Shown here: one piece after another, positions 27,958 through 37,709 of the stretch
Layout of the letters: every line of letters begins with the position of its first letter
Position numbering within the stretch: the first letter of the stretch is position 1
From: Parietichytrium sp. I65-24A
Taxonomy: Eukaryota > Sar > Bigyra > Thraustochytrida > Thraustochytriidae
Assembly (NCBI GenBank): GCA_012862575.1
Contig: BLSF01000103.1
Location: 24,107 to 88,106, forward strand
Length of the DNA stretch: 64,000 nucleotides
Direction: 5' to 3'
Notes under the pieces: generated by a model
The model's database searches: none
What the model was told of the DNA's origin: nothing
Seen by the model: the letters and a program-made list of their open reading frames with translations, nothing else
Made by a program: the position numbers and the translations under genes

Positions 27958-28443
27958 NNNNNNNNNNNNNNNNNNNNNNNNNNNNNNNNNNNNNNNNNNN
28001 NNNNNNNNNNNNNNNNNNNNNNNNNNNNNNNNNNNNNNNNNNNNNNNNNNNNNNNNNNNNNNNNNNNNNNNNNNNNNNNNNNNNNNNNNNNNNNNNNNNN
28101 NNNNNNNNNNNNNNNNNNNNNNNNNNNNNNNNNNNNNNNNNNNNNNNNNNNNNNNNNNNNNNNNNNNNNNNNNNNNNNNNNNNNNNNNNNNNNNNNNNNN
28201 NNNNNNNNNNNNNNNNNNNNNNNNNNNNNNNNNNNNNNNNNNNNNNNNNNNNNNNNNNNNNNNNNNNNNNNNNNNNNNNNNNNNNNNNNNNNNNNNNNNN
28301 NNNNNNNNNNNNNNNNNNNNNNNNNNNNNNNNNNNNNNNNNNNNNNNNNNNNNNNNNNNNNNNNNNNNNNNNNNNNNNNNNNNNNNNNNNNNNNNNNNNN
28401 NNNNNNNNNNNNNNNNNNNNNNNNNNNNNNNNNNNNNNNNNNN
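27958..28443. other. Assembly gap (486 n)
   Basis: The stretch is all n. Its right edge is a 7-base tandem repeat, so the gap probably reflects an uncollapsed or unsequenced repeat array. Any long frames drawn across it are meaningless. Confidence 0.98.
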
Positions 28444-28496
28444 AGCAAGAAGCAAGAAGCAAGAAGCAAGAAGCAAGAAGCAAGAAGCAAGAAGCA
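28444..28496 (+). repeat. 7-base tandem repeat (agcaaga) at the gap edge
   Basis: Seven or more near-exact copies of agcaaga end 11 bases before the ATG at 28507. The array enters the gap, so its true length is unknown. Confidence 0.9.
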
Positions 28497-28506
28497 GAAA
28501 AGCACG

Positions 28507-30194
28507 ATGGGCTCACCGAGCAAAGAAAGGTTTTCCCGGGCCGAGGTGGCCAAGCACTGCAAGCCGGACGACTGCTGGCTTATCATCGACGGCAGGGTGT
28601 ATGACGTCTCGCGGTTCGCGGGACTCCACCCCGGCGGCGAGGAAATTCTCCTCAGCATTGGCGGGACCGACGCGACGGAAGACTTTTACGGCTTACACCG
28701 TCAGAGTGTGTTGGACAAATTCGGGCCGAGACTGCTAGTAGGCTACACGGACGACGCGGAGAGCGCTCAGGAAGACCAGACTCGCGACGCAGAGCTTTCC
28801 CGATGGGGGGAAATCTCGCAAGTGCCATACGCAGAAACCTTCGCGTGGAGGGGGCTAAAGTCCCCATTTCACGACGAATCGCACTTTCGCTTCAGAAAGT
28901 ACGTGCGCGAGTTTTACGACAAACACGTCCGCGAGATCGCCATCGAAAGCGAAGAGTCCAACGAGCCGGCGACTTTGGAACTCATGCAAAAAGTCAGCCA
29001 AGCAGGGCTGCTGCACACTAGGCTTGGGCCTGGCCCGCATCTCAAGCTCCTTCCAATGCCTTGCGGTCTTTCACCGGAGGAATTCTCGTACACGCACGAG
29101 AAGATCCTTCAGGAGGAGACTGCAAGGATCCAGTGCCCAGGGTTCCTTGACTCGATGTTCGCAGGGTTTAATATCAGTGCCCCGCCAATCATAAACTATG
29201 GAACTGACAAGATGCGCAGAGAGATCCTCCCAGACATCCTAGCTGCCCGAAAGCGATCTTGCCTCGCGATCACAGAAGCATTTGCGGGTTCTGACGTCGC
29301 TGGCCTGAGGACCACGGCTACGAAAACCCCAGATGGCAAGCATTATATTGTCAATGGGACGAAGAAGTGGATCACCAACGCAACATTTGCTGACTACTTT
29401 GTTACAGCAGTCCGCACAGGAGGCCCCGGTGCCGGCGGTGTCTCCATGTTGCTAATCCCAAAATGCGAAGGAGTTCGTGTTAAACTCATCAAGACCGCGT
29501 ACAGCAGCTCTGCAGGAACAGGCTACGTCATCTTCGAGAACGTTAAAGTCCCCGTGGAAAACCTTATGGGCGGCGAAAACAAAGGTTTTGGTCTCGTGAT
29601 GGCAAATTTCAACCATGAGAGATACGTGATCGCTGTGAGTGTGATTGCGATGTCAAGAAATGTAAGTTGTCGCTTTGGACTGGTTCGGAGTCAATGATTG
29701 GTGTACAATTCTAACTTTGGATTCGATTGCCCAACTTGCAACAATAACAACTCTCTTCTCCCTTTCATCAGGTCGTGGAAGAGTGCTTCAAGTGGGCTTC
29801 GCAGCGGAAGGTTTTCGGAAAGCCTTTGATGAGCCAGTCAGTAATTCGCGAAAAGCTTGGCAGAATGGTGGCCGCAGTCGAAGCAATTGACGCTTATGCG
29901 GATCTCATCACGTACCAGATGAACAATCTTTCGTATGCAGAGCAATCCAAGCTTCTTGGCGGCCCAATTTCGCTCCTCAAATTTCAAGCTACCCGCACTG
30001 CGCATCTTGTGGCTGACGATGCAGTACAGATCTTCGGGGGACGAGGTGTTACCCGCGGTGCTATGGGAAGAGTCGTCGAAACTTTTGCGCGAACCTACAA
30101 ATTACCAAGCGTTTATGGAGGAAGTGAAGAAATTATGGTTGATCTTGGCGTGCGCCAAGCACTGCGTTCATATCCAAGAAATGCAAAATTGTAG
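28507..30194 (+). CDS. Cytochrome b5-acyl-CoA dehydrogenase fusion, two exons
   Basis: Exons are 28507-29661 and 29772-30194, total 525 residues. The 110 bp intron starts GTAAGT and ends TTTCATCAG; the join gives SRNVVEECFKWASQRKVFG, a normal acyl-CoA dehydrogenase helix. Residues 6-80 are a cytochrome b5 domain with haem ligands His41 (LHPGGEE) and His64 (YGLHRQS). Residues about 120-525 are the dehydrogenase: LAITEAFAGSDVAGL (FAD and substrate loop), KKWITNATFADYF, FGLVMANFNHERYVI, QIFGGRGVTRG and YGGSEEIM. The usual C-terminal catalytic Glu is Gly here (YGG), while HER earlier supplies a Glu in the place used by long-chain and isovaleryl enzymes. It probably oxidises acyl-CoA and may pass electrons through haem. 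Fusions of this type occur in fungi. No peroxisomal PTS1 is seen (C-terminus NAKL). Confidence 0.92.
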
Positions 30195-30502
30195 ACTTCA
30201 CTTTTCTTCGGAGGTGCGTCGTTTTCTGTGGTTACAATCTTTTCCGGTACGGCCATCGGCGGAAAAGCTCTCAACAAACGTGTAAAAATCAAGGCGTCCC
30301 AAAAAGAATCTGGAAGCATCAATTTTCGCATCACATACATCTTTTTATATATTTCGATTTAAAAAAAAAATACGTTCAAGTCGGGTTAAATTCTCTTGTA
30401 GTATTCAGTGCGTTTCCAGGTAGCTCTAGCTATAATCTCACTTTCGCCTTGCGACACACCACAGACAAAATTATACAGAATTTAGAAAAATTTATCACGT
30501 CC
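30195..30502. other. Convergent intergenic region
   Basis: This 308 bp lies between the stops of the dehydrogenase (+) and the cyclic-nucleotide-binding gene (-). It is AT-rich with an A-run at about 30361-30370. Nothing else is seen. Confidence 0.5.
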
Positions 30503-32407
30503 TCAGCCTCTGATGCCCTTTTCAGAGGGCTCCATCTTCGGCACCCGCCTCCTGTGGGATTGAGTGGAGCCCGCTCCCACTGGAGACCGCTTCAGAGATG
30601 GCGGGCAAGGAGCACGGATCTTTAGGTCTTCCTTCTGGGCAGCAAGATGTCGCTGAAATTTTGGGAGGTTCATATCTTGGAAAAGCCCTTGCTTTTCTTT
30701 CTCCCATTGGATCTGATTCAAAAGTTTTTGGCGGACAACGTCTTCAGCTAGACACTGCGCGCGCATCGCCGCAAAACTCAAGAGTTCTTCCACGTTCGTC
30801 CTGTCTGTGAACCGGAAAAAATCTGAAATCCGCACTGCGAGGATCTCGGAAGCGCGCTCGGACACCATGCTAGCGCTATATACTTCGCTTGATTGGGAGC
30901 CCGGCCCGAGTCCGGCACTACGTTCGAGAGGCTCGGAAGTGCTAGGCTCTTCTCCGCTCTGTTCTTCCTGTGGCTTTTGAGGTTGTCTGTCGGAATCTTT
31001 GTTCTGGAGGTCGCTTCCATTTGCGTAAGACGAAAATTTCTTGAAGTTCTTCAATGCCAAGAGGCCATTCTCGCCGAAAAATCCCCCGCGTTTCATATAT
31101 TCGACATCCACAAAACAAGAAACAAGCTTGCTACATCGCTCCGCTGTCACCGAATCACCGGGGCATGATGACTGGTTCTGAGGGCTCGCAATTCTCTTGA
31201 TCAACCTACACGACCCCTTCTTTACTATGTACAAATGACTAACGGCATCCCCTTGCTTGCAAACGACAAAGTTTGCAGGCACTTGGACAACCTTACAACT
31301 CTTTACAAGGCCCATCAATTTGATTCGGTCCCAGGTCGAGAAGTATGGTAGACGGGCGAAACATGAAATCTTTTGATTCATGTCCCGCGTTTGAAGGCGC
31401 CTCAAAATCATTCGGTAGTCGTGCTTTGCTATGACAAGGAACTCGCAGCTTTCCCTGGTGACAATTGTTGCGCTTCGAGGCTCGTCGTTGGCGAGAGCCA
31501 GCTCGCCAAAGCTTTGACCTGCTACAAGCTCATTCGCGGCGACTTCCATATTGCTCTCGCTAATATGAATTGTAACTCTGCCCTGCAAGATCACGTAAAA
31601 GTAGACCCCTTCATCACCTTGCTTGAAAACGACCATGTCAGGATCATAAGAGATGTATTTCATCACCCTGCAAAGCTCCAGTCGTACCGATGGCGCCAGG
31701 TTTTGAAAGAAAGCGTCATTCTGAACGAGCTCTTCCAACGTATTCAAGTCCGCCACGCTCCTTTCCGCTGGAGACTTTTTGGAGAGAATGTTGATGCATT
31801 TGCTTCTCAGAAGGGAGTTTCGCAAATCAGATAACACGTAACCGCCACCGCCACCGCCATCACAATCAAATTTAGCTGTGCCAACAAGGGCGTTTTGAAA
31901 CAGCTCCAGAGCCTCCCTCCCGTCGCGTGTTCCGTTAAGCAGTGTGTCTCCAACTAGCTTTGTAATCGGTAACTTTCTCTGTTCCATAGGGACCGGGCGA
32001 TGCTTTTCCAAATTCTGGATTGCTGCTTCCTCGATGAGAAACGCCTCAAGCCCCACTTGGCTCGCCCTCGCACGCAAATTTCTGTCTCTCGAAAGCTGAA
32101 GCAGTGGACTCAGTTCATTTCCATCACCATGAAATCCCATTAGCTTTACAACCTGGAGAGAATGCATCACCTTGGAATAGGCTTCCTGCCATTTCTTCCG
32201 GGCTGCTTGTTTGGCGAGGGTAAGCCTGACTTGTTTCCCATTATTGTTTTTCCTTGAGCGTTGCGCATCTAGTGCAGTCAAAGAACTTCTTCCAGACGCG
32301 TGTATTTGGGGTTTTGACACACCGCCTTCACCTGATAAACTGGAGTTGTGACTTGCCTCAAACGTTGTCTTTGAGCGCTTTGCGCGCTTCGGAGGCCCTA
32401 AATCCAT
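30503..32407 (-). CDS. Protein with two cyclic-nucleotide-binding domains
   Basis: One 634-residue frame starts at ATG 32407. The N-terminus is basic (GPPKRAKRSK) and may be a nuclear signal; residues 1-220 are charged and helical with a poly-Gly run (about 183-189). The first cyclic-nucleotide domain spans about 232-335 and has an intact phosphate-binding cassette: FGELALANDEPRSA, with Glu302 and Arg311 for ribose and phosphate contact. The second domain (about 352-470) has FGENGLLAL but no arginine at the key place and carries an insertion, so it probably does not bind nucleotide. The C-terminal third is disordered. There is no kinase, channel or GEF domain, so it is not PKA holoenzyme as such; the tandem order recalls PKA regulatory subunits and solitary cNMP-binding proteins such as CNBD2. 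Function is unknown. Confidence 0.85.
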   Translation of the reverse strand: MDLGPPKRAKRSKTTFEASHNSSLSGEGGVSKPQIHASGRSSLTALDAQRSRKNNNGKQVRLTLAKQAARKKWQEAYSKVMHSLQVVKLMGFHGDGNELSPLLQLSRDRNLRARASQVGLEAFLIEEAAIQNLEKHRPVPMEQRKLPITKLVGDTLLNGTRDGREALELFQNALVGTAKFDCDGGGGGGYVLSDLRNSLLRSKCINILSKKSPAERSVADLNTLEELVQNDAFFQNLAPSVRLELCRVMKYISYDPDMVVFKQGDEGVYFYVILQGRVTIHISESNMEVAANELVAGQSFGELALANDEPRSATIVTRESCEFLVIAKHDYRMILRRLQTRDMNQKISCFARLPYFSTWDRIKLMGLVKSCKVVQVPANFVVCKQGDAVSHLYIVKKGSCRLIKRIASPQNQSSCPGDSVTAERCSKLVSCFVDVEYMKRGGFFGENGLLALKNFKKFSSYANGSDLQNKDSDRQPQKPQEEQSGEEPSTSEPLERSAGLGPGSQSSEVYSASMVSERASEILAVRISDFFRFTDRTNVEELLSFAAMRAQCLAEDVVRQKLLNQIQWEKEKQGLFQDMNLPKFQRHLAAQKEDLKIRAPCPPSLKRSPVGAGSTQSHRRRVPKMEPSEKGIRG

Positions 32408-34123
32408 TCAATCCTCTTGTCTTCACACTGTTTGGCAGCCAACTATCTTCAGAAGAATCGCGTTGCAAAAAAATTGGAGGCCGTGCACAGGCAGCCTTGT
32501 GAGGTATCGGTCGAGAGGCAGCCAAACGCACTGGCCAGTCAAGGAAAGGAATGCGAACTGCACGTTTGATTTGGAGTCTTTTCTTGCTGAGCTTGGGGCG
32601 GGCACACGTTTCGCCCGAACACCAACGCCCTTCTGAGTCTCTTCTCTATCTCCTTCAGGCGACGACCTTTGCAACCTGCGCTCGCCGGACGCGCCCCGCC
32701 TGCCTTGACTCAAACCTTGTCAAGCCATTTCAAGCCCATGAAGCCCTGTCTGTGATGCGGAGTTTTGCAATTCTTACGGTGGTGTTGCGAGAAGCCGTAA
32801 TACACCTTCGCGCCAGATGATTGACATCGCATTTACGCCAAATCATAATCCACCAAAACTATCCGCGCAACACAATTCCTTGTACGCTAATGTTGGTTAC
32901 GTTTTTACTATCAATGAGCAGCTAGCTATCGTACTGAGCCGTGCTCAGTCGCTTCTATCGATAGATTTGTACAGTTTGTTAGAGTTTAGAAAAATTGCAA
33001 TTTTGATGATTTCTTTCACTGTTCAGAACATTGTTCAATGCTATCTGCACGTTTCTTGAGCAAAATCTGTACACAGAGTACTGGCGCTGAGCGTACAGAT
33101 ACCCATTGAAACCTCAGGCTAAGCAAGTCTCATCGAATTCAAGTGCTTTGTTAAATTAATTAACACCATCGAAAAATAAAATCTCGTGTAATAGCCTGTA
33201 CTACTGTTACCAGCATAGGAAGTGTAGGGTTCACGGTCGAAAAATAAAATCTCGTGTAATAGCCTGTACTACTGTTACCAGCATAGGAAGTGTAGGGTTC
33301 ACGGTCGATCACATAGTACATTGGTAAGTCGAATTCTAATTATCAAATTTTGATTTATTGGCCACTTGTCAATCCACGTCTTCCAAGTCACCAATAATAG
33401 CCAAATCTCATGGAAACTCACGCTGCAAATCACGTCCTCTATCTTGGCAGAGGTTCATAACGCTGTTCGGAAGCTGGGGTAGTAGGCGAACGACAGTGAG
33501 AAGCTGTAACCCCTGCCATAGTGGGGTGGGGAAACACCTGGACGAGCCACTGACGGGCTGAGCAATGCGAAAGCAAGGAACTTGAGACGAGCCTGAAAAA
33601 ATGTAGCTTACTGGAGAAACTTGAAGTCTTTTGAAAATAGATGTGGCGATCTTGCATACTAGACTAGACTGTCGATCAAAATGTCAATTAAACTCACGTC
33701 TTCTGAAGAACATGACTTGGCAATGTAGGAGGGAAGAAAAGAAAGTCATGAATTGTGCATGAATGGCCCAGATGCACCGGAAACCAAGCCGTCAAATCAG
33801 AACAGGCTCAGAATGCAATTGTCGCAGGAAGGTGGGTTCCATCAGATCTCACGAATGGTGATGGAGACGCACACGAGTGTACGTACTCCTGCATACACGC
33901 CATCCTCATGCATGCACAAGGGCACTCCTCCGTTGCTTTGTGCGAACGTGGTGGTCGGATTCCATCTACTTCTCGAAAGGGCTGCCCAACATACTTTGTG
34001 TTTGCTATTTTGTGTCCTCGATGGCGGCATGTCAAAGAGACATGGTTCTAGACCTCTTTCTGATCAAGGATGGTGGATGACGTTGAACTGCGGAAAAAGG
34101 GGGCTGTGAACGACAAAAACTTT
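32408..34123. other. Gene-free region with a 68-base tandem duplication
   Basis: This 1.7 kb lies between the starts of the cyclic-nucleotide gene (-) and the stop of the Cgr1-like gene (-). A head-to-tail 68-base duplication is at 33170-33305. Short frames, including one at 32551 with a hydrophobic start, have no family resemblance. No RNA gene is recognised. Confidence 0.5.
33170..33305 (+). repeat. 68-base perfect tandem duplication
   Basis: Copies 33170-33237 and 33238-33305 are identical as read, each starting cgaaaaataaaatctcgtg. Perfect identity implies a recent duplication or an assembly artefact. Confidence 0.9.
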
Positions 34124-34765
34124 TTACTTGGAATAAACTGGGACGAACTGTACATTACCTTCCTTGTCGACCTGCGTTTTGCGGATCGCGCGAAGCTGCT
34201 TTTTAGACATCTTCTTGACCTTTTCTGTGTTCTTAATAACTTGCATGCGAGCATTCTTGAACTCATTCTCGGCCTTGCGCTTGCGCTTCTCAACCTTCTT
34301 CCTCTTGGCCTCCTCGTCAGCAAGCTTGCTGCGCTCTCGCAGTTCAGACTCAAACTCCTTCACATCTTTCCGTTTCTTCCGAAGCTCCATTTTCTTCTCC
34401 CAAGTGGTGCTGCGGCTCTTTTGTGACTTGTAAGTGATCATCGAGAACTTCTCCTCCTGTACAGGTTTCCACCAGCGGCGGCTGGCTGGAAGCGATCGGA
34501 TTTGGGCAGCTGGATTTTCCTCGTCCACAAAAGCAGTCATCTTCACTCTCTTCGAGGAGGTTGGAACCTCAGCGGAGTCGACGTCCGCAGACACTGGCTC
34601 AGGCTCCTTCGCCACTACTTCACGAGAGCGCTTGGTACCTGTCGATTTTCCCTTGGCACTCGTTCTTTGAGTGGAGTCCTTCGCAGGAGTACTGGCCACC
34701 TCCACATCCGTGGCAGGTGCGGCAGCTTTGCCCCCACCGACTGACTTTGAGCGTTTTCCCGCCAT
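34124..34765 (-). CDS. CGR1: Cgr1/CCDC86-like nucleolar rRNA-processing protein
   Basis: The first ATG is 34765 (an upstream GTG opens the frame), giving 213 residues. The N-terminal half is Lys-, Ser- and Ala-rich and disordered (MAGKRSKSVGGGK). The conserved C-terminal region runs from RRWWKPVQEEKFS through TTWEKKMELRKKRKDVKEFE, the basic coiled coil EEAKRKKVEKRKRKAENE, and VIKNTEKVKKMSKKQLRAI. This order (W-K-x5-F/S, then TSW-x-KKM, then basic helix, then VI.N..K.KK..KKQLR.I) is that of yeast Cgr1 and human CCDC86. Yeast Cgr1 is needed for pre-rRNA processing and 60S assembly in the nucleolus. Fibrillarin, another nucleolar factor, lies 3 kb away, but the genes are separate. Confidence 0.88.
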   Translation of the reverse strand: MAGKRSKSVGGGKAAAPATDVEVASTPAKDSTQRTSAKGKSTGTKRSREVVAKEPEPVSADVDSAEVPTSSKRVKMTAFVDEENPAAQIRSLPASRRWWKPVQEEKFSMITYKSQKSRSTTWEKKMELRKKRKDVKEFESELRERSKLADEEAKRKKVEKRKRKAENEFKNARMQVIKNTEKVKKMSKKQLRAIRKTQVDKEGNVQFVPVYSK

Positions 34766-35266
34766 CCTGAACGAAGCTGGCGCAGAGAGAGAGGCAATGC
34801 CCTTGCCCAGTTTCTCGCACACGAAGACCTTACCACGAGAGCCCCCTGGTACCTTTGAAGCCCAACTCAGCGCTGTCCAGCGAAAGTAAATTGCGGTTGT
34901 CTAGTTGTCTCGTTGTCTCACTCTCGATTCTCTCGATACTCTCGATGGCAAGAAACATGGTCGCACAACCAGTGAATCGTTTCCTAGTCTCCACTACGGC
35001 GCACTGCTGGAAACCTCCGATGCTCTTGAGGTCCTGCCGACCTGTATAGCACGCCTTACCTTCCTTACCTCGTAATAATAGAGACTCATAGAATAGCGTG
35101 CTTCTGACCGTGACTTACGATTTCTCTCTTCGATGGCAATGTGGGTAGTATAGTAGAGACTACTTGACGTTTAATAAGCTCGAGAAGAGGAGCGAGTGAG
35201 GGCTCCACTCCGAGTCGTTTTTCTCGTGCTTGTCGTTTGGAAAAATCGAATTGGCGGAAAATAATG
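34766..35266. other. Intergenic region
   Basis: This 501 bp lies between the Cgr1-like start and the SET-gene stop (both -). It has short TCTCGAT-type repeats near 34920-34945. Nothing else is recognised. Confidence 0.5.
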
Positions 35267-36355
35267 TCACAGCCGATCGGTATCCCCAGGAGCATTGGTG
35301 ACGAGACACTGGCTGTCCTCGACAAAACGCGAATGGAGGGCTTTTAGGCATGCAAGCTCTCCTCGAAGAAGCGGCTCAAACTTGTGACCATCAGGGTGGT
35401 CAAGAACCGACTTCAAGGACAGCTCTGTTGCGCTAATACTTTCCTCCACTTTTTCAACAGATAGAGATTCTGGCCATTCGGTACCATCCTGCTGCAGATG
35501 TACCTTGAACCCCTCCAGTACAGCATAATCAAGCGGATTATTCTGAATAGAGAAGCCGTAGTTGAGGAGAAGGTCCGCATTGCTTTTAGAGCCGTAGTTG
35601 ATGCAGATCTCTTCGCCCGCTCCAACCTGAGTACCGGCAACCAAAGCTATGAAGGGCTTCTCCTGGCCATCGCCATCGTGAAATTCAGACCTTAGCGTGT
35701 GTATGCTCCCGGGCCGATGATTCAAGCTGTCCAGGTAGGGGACAAGAGCACAAGTCTTCTGAGGTTTGCCTAAGCTATTTAAAGGTACTTGCAACGCTCT
35801 GCTCCAGTACATCTGGTAAGCCCACCAGAAGTCAGCCCAACTTACTTGGAACCTGCTAAAATCGAGGGACTCATATGTTGCCTTTGCTTCAGTGACTTTT
35901 GCTGTGAATCGTTTCGCGAGATGATGGTTGGATCCCAGAACGGCGCCAACTACTTCTGGTGAAGGTATGAAATCTGCTCTCTCGGGTAAAATGGCCAGGT
36001 ACTGGGCGTACATTGACACCCTGCTGTCGCGCTCCCTGTTGCCTTTCACGTATGCAAGCGCGCAGACCACGGGTATTGCTTCGGCATGGGGTGTCTTGTG
36101 TTTAAAAAAGGGGTTTTTACTGACGAAACCCTTTGACTGAAGCAAGTCCCAAAGCTCTGGGACCCGCTCACATGTACAGGAATCTATAATGAGATGTGCA
36201 GGTAGACTCAAGATTTGATCCCCTCCAGAGAATCCGCTCTTCGAAAATCCCCCAACGCCTTTGGATTCTAAAAAGCTAAAGTCTATTAACTCCGTGCCTG
36301 TGCATCCGCTCTCCTTTAACCATAGCTTGAAAGCTGCAAGATCTCCCGGCCCCAT
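35267..36355 (-). CDS. SET-domain protein lysine methyltransferase (SETD3/LSMT/RKM type)
   Basis: A 362-residue frame starts at ATG 36355. The first SET block is degenerate around SKGVGGFSKSGFSGGDQIL (about 31-49). VPYLDSLNHRPGS (about 205-217) is the SAM block with intact Asn212-His213, and EEICINYGSKSNADLLLNYGF (about 248-268) contains the catalytic Tyr254 and the end of SET. A helical substrate-binding domain follows, shorter than in plant Rubisco LSMT. Relatives methylate lysines of ribosomal proteins and other cytosolic targets, or actin histidine in SETD3. Substrate cannot be read. This copy keeps the NH motif that the SET protein at 18827-20362 has lost. Confidence 0.88.
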   Translation of the reverse strand: MGPGDLAAFKLWLKESGCTGTELIDFSFLESKGVGGFSKSGFSGGDQILSLPAHLIIDSCTCERVPELWDLLQSKGFVSKNPFFKHKTPHAEAIPVVCALAYVKGNRERDSRVSMYAQYLAILPERADFIPSPEVVGAVLGSNHHLAKRFTAKVTEAKATYESLDFSRFQVSWADFWWAYQMYWSRALQVPLNSLGKPQKTCALVPYLDSLNHRPGSIHTLRSEFHDGDGQEKPFIALVAGTQVGAGEEICINYGSKSNADLLLNYGFSIQNNPLDYAVLEGFKVHLQQDGTEWPESLSVEKVEESISATELSLKSVLDHPDGHKFEPLLRGELACLKALHSRFVEDSQCLVTNAPGDTDRL

Positions 36356-37281
36356 GAGACGGATAGGTTTCTAGGCCAAACAAACGTAGCACAACTAGTC
36401 CACTGACGAAGACTTGCCGGTGAGGGGTTTTCTTCAAGATTGTATCGCCACGTTCTTGTGCTGCATGAGGTACATACAGCTGTTGAGCGCGGTCGAGCGC
36501 AGGTGAGACGCGTGACCCTAATCTGTTCGACTGAAGCGCGCAGTAAACCCACCGAACTACCCTTTTGCCAAGCCGACAGTGTCCGGAATCTGTTCAGTGT
36601 TCTCACGCTTGCACCGCTGGTACTCGAGTACCGTTACACCGAACGTTGACTCAGTACTCAGGTGGTCACTGTCACTGTTTGTTCAGATCTGGTCTTTCAG
36701 GACTTTCAGGTTGCTAAATCTCAGCTCTTTCAGCTCTTGGCGAAGTGGTCTCGCAGATTCTCTCTACTATTCCCTACTGGTACCAAATTACTGAATTCTG
36801 ATATAATCTCCCAAGTGATCCGTGTGCTACGGGGGCGGTAATTGGATATAGCTTTGAAGAAAGCCATTACCATAAATATAACATAAACTCTAGAGCCAGG
36901 AAGTTCTTCAGTACGGTTCATCAATGTTCATCAGTCTTCGCTAGAGAAAGACTTGGAGCCTATTCCGTACTACAGTACCATTTGATGAAACCTCATGACA
37001 GTATCCTAGCCCCAAGTTCTGAAGGGTAGATATAACGCTAAGAGATCCTTATAAGTTCTCGAGTTAAGCCATCATACAGGTCAGTAGCGAACAGAATCGA
37101 TCCTTCAGAGGAACCCAAATGGGCGGGAGGGTGCCGACAGGTTTGATTGGTTGGCGAAGATAGGCAGAGATGGTTGGCTGGTGGAAGCTTGGATTGTAAA
37201 TTGTAATGTGCACTACAATAATAGCGCCCGCATGCCAAGAATTCCAAGTTTACACGAGCTCACCTGCGATCCATTTGGGTG

Positions 37282-37314
<33 letters not shown>

Positions 37315-37709
37315 AGAGAAAATGAAAGAGAGAGAGAGGCAGGGAAGATGAAAAATGAGAGAGACCAAGCAGGGAGGGAGGGAGAGAGAGAGAGAGAAAT
37401 TGAGGGCGAAAAGATGAAGGAAGACATGATTATCCTAAAGCAACCTCTATGACGGGCTAGGTAGGCTCGGCGAACCAACCAAGTTGACTCAAGTCGGCAT
37501 AGGCTCCCTTATAGAGGCGGATAGTCTTCTGAGATCTCCTAAGAGCAGAGAGCGTGGAGGGCTAGAGTAAAAGAGGAGAGAGAGCAGAGAGAGCAGCAGC
37601 AAGTAAGCAAGGAAGCAAGCAACCAAGGAAGCAAGCAAGCACCCTTCGTCGGCAGCCAAGAGGCAGCAGAGAGAAGAGCACCGGACGAGCAGTTCGCAGT
37701 AGGCCAGCG
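36356..37709. other. Divergent region upstream of fibrillarin, with purine-rich repeats
   Basis: This 1.35 kb separates the second SET gene (-) from fibrillarin (+). From 37280 to the fibrillarin ATG the + strand is strongly purine-biased, with GA microsatellites (37280-37400) and AGCAAGCAA units (about 37600-37650). Small frames in it lack support. Confidence 0.5.
37280..37400 (+). repeat. GA microsatellite
   Basis: Long (GA)n blocks at 37280-37308 and 37381-37396 are linked by A/G-rich sequence, upstream of fibrillarin. Confidence 0.9.

Noticed and set aside
27853-29697. Long frames drawn across the assembly gap
   Set aside because: Most of their length is n; only the dehydrogenase starting at ATG 28507 is supported.
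32551-32820. 89-codon frame with a hydrophobic start, a possible secreted peptide
   Set aside because: The rest has random composition; there is no homology or context to support it.
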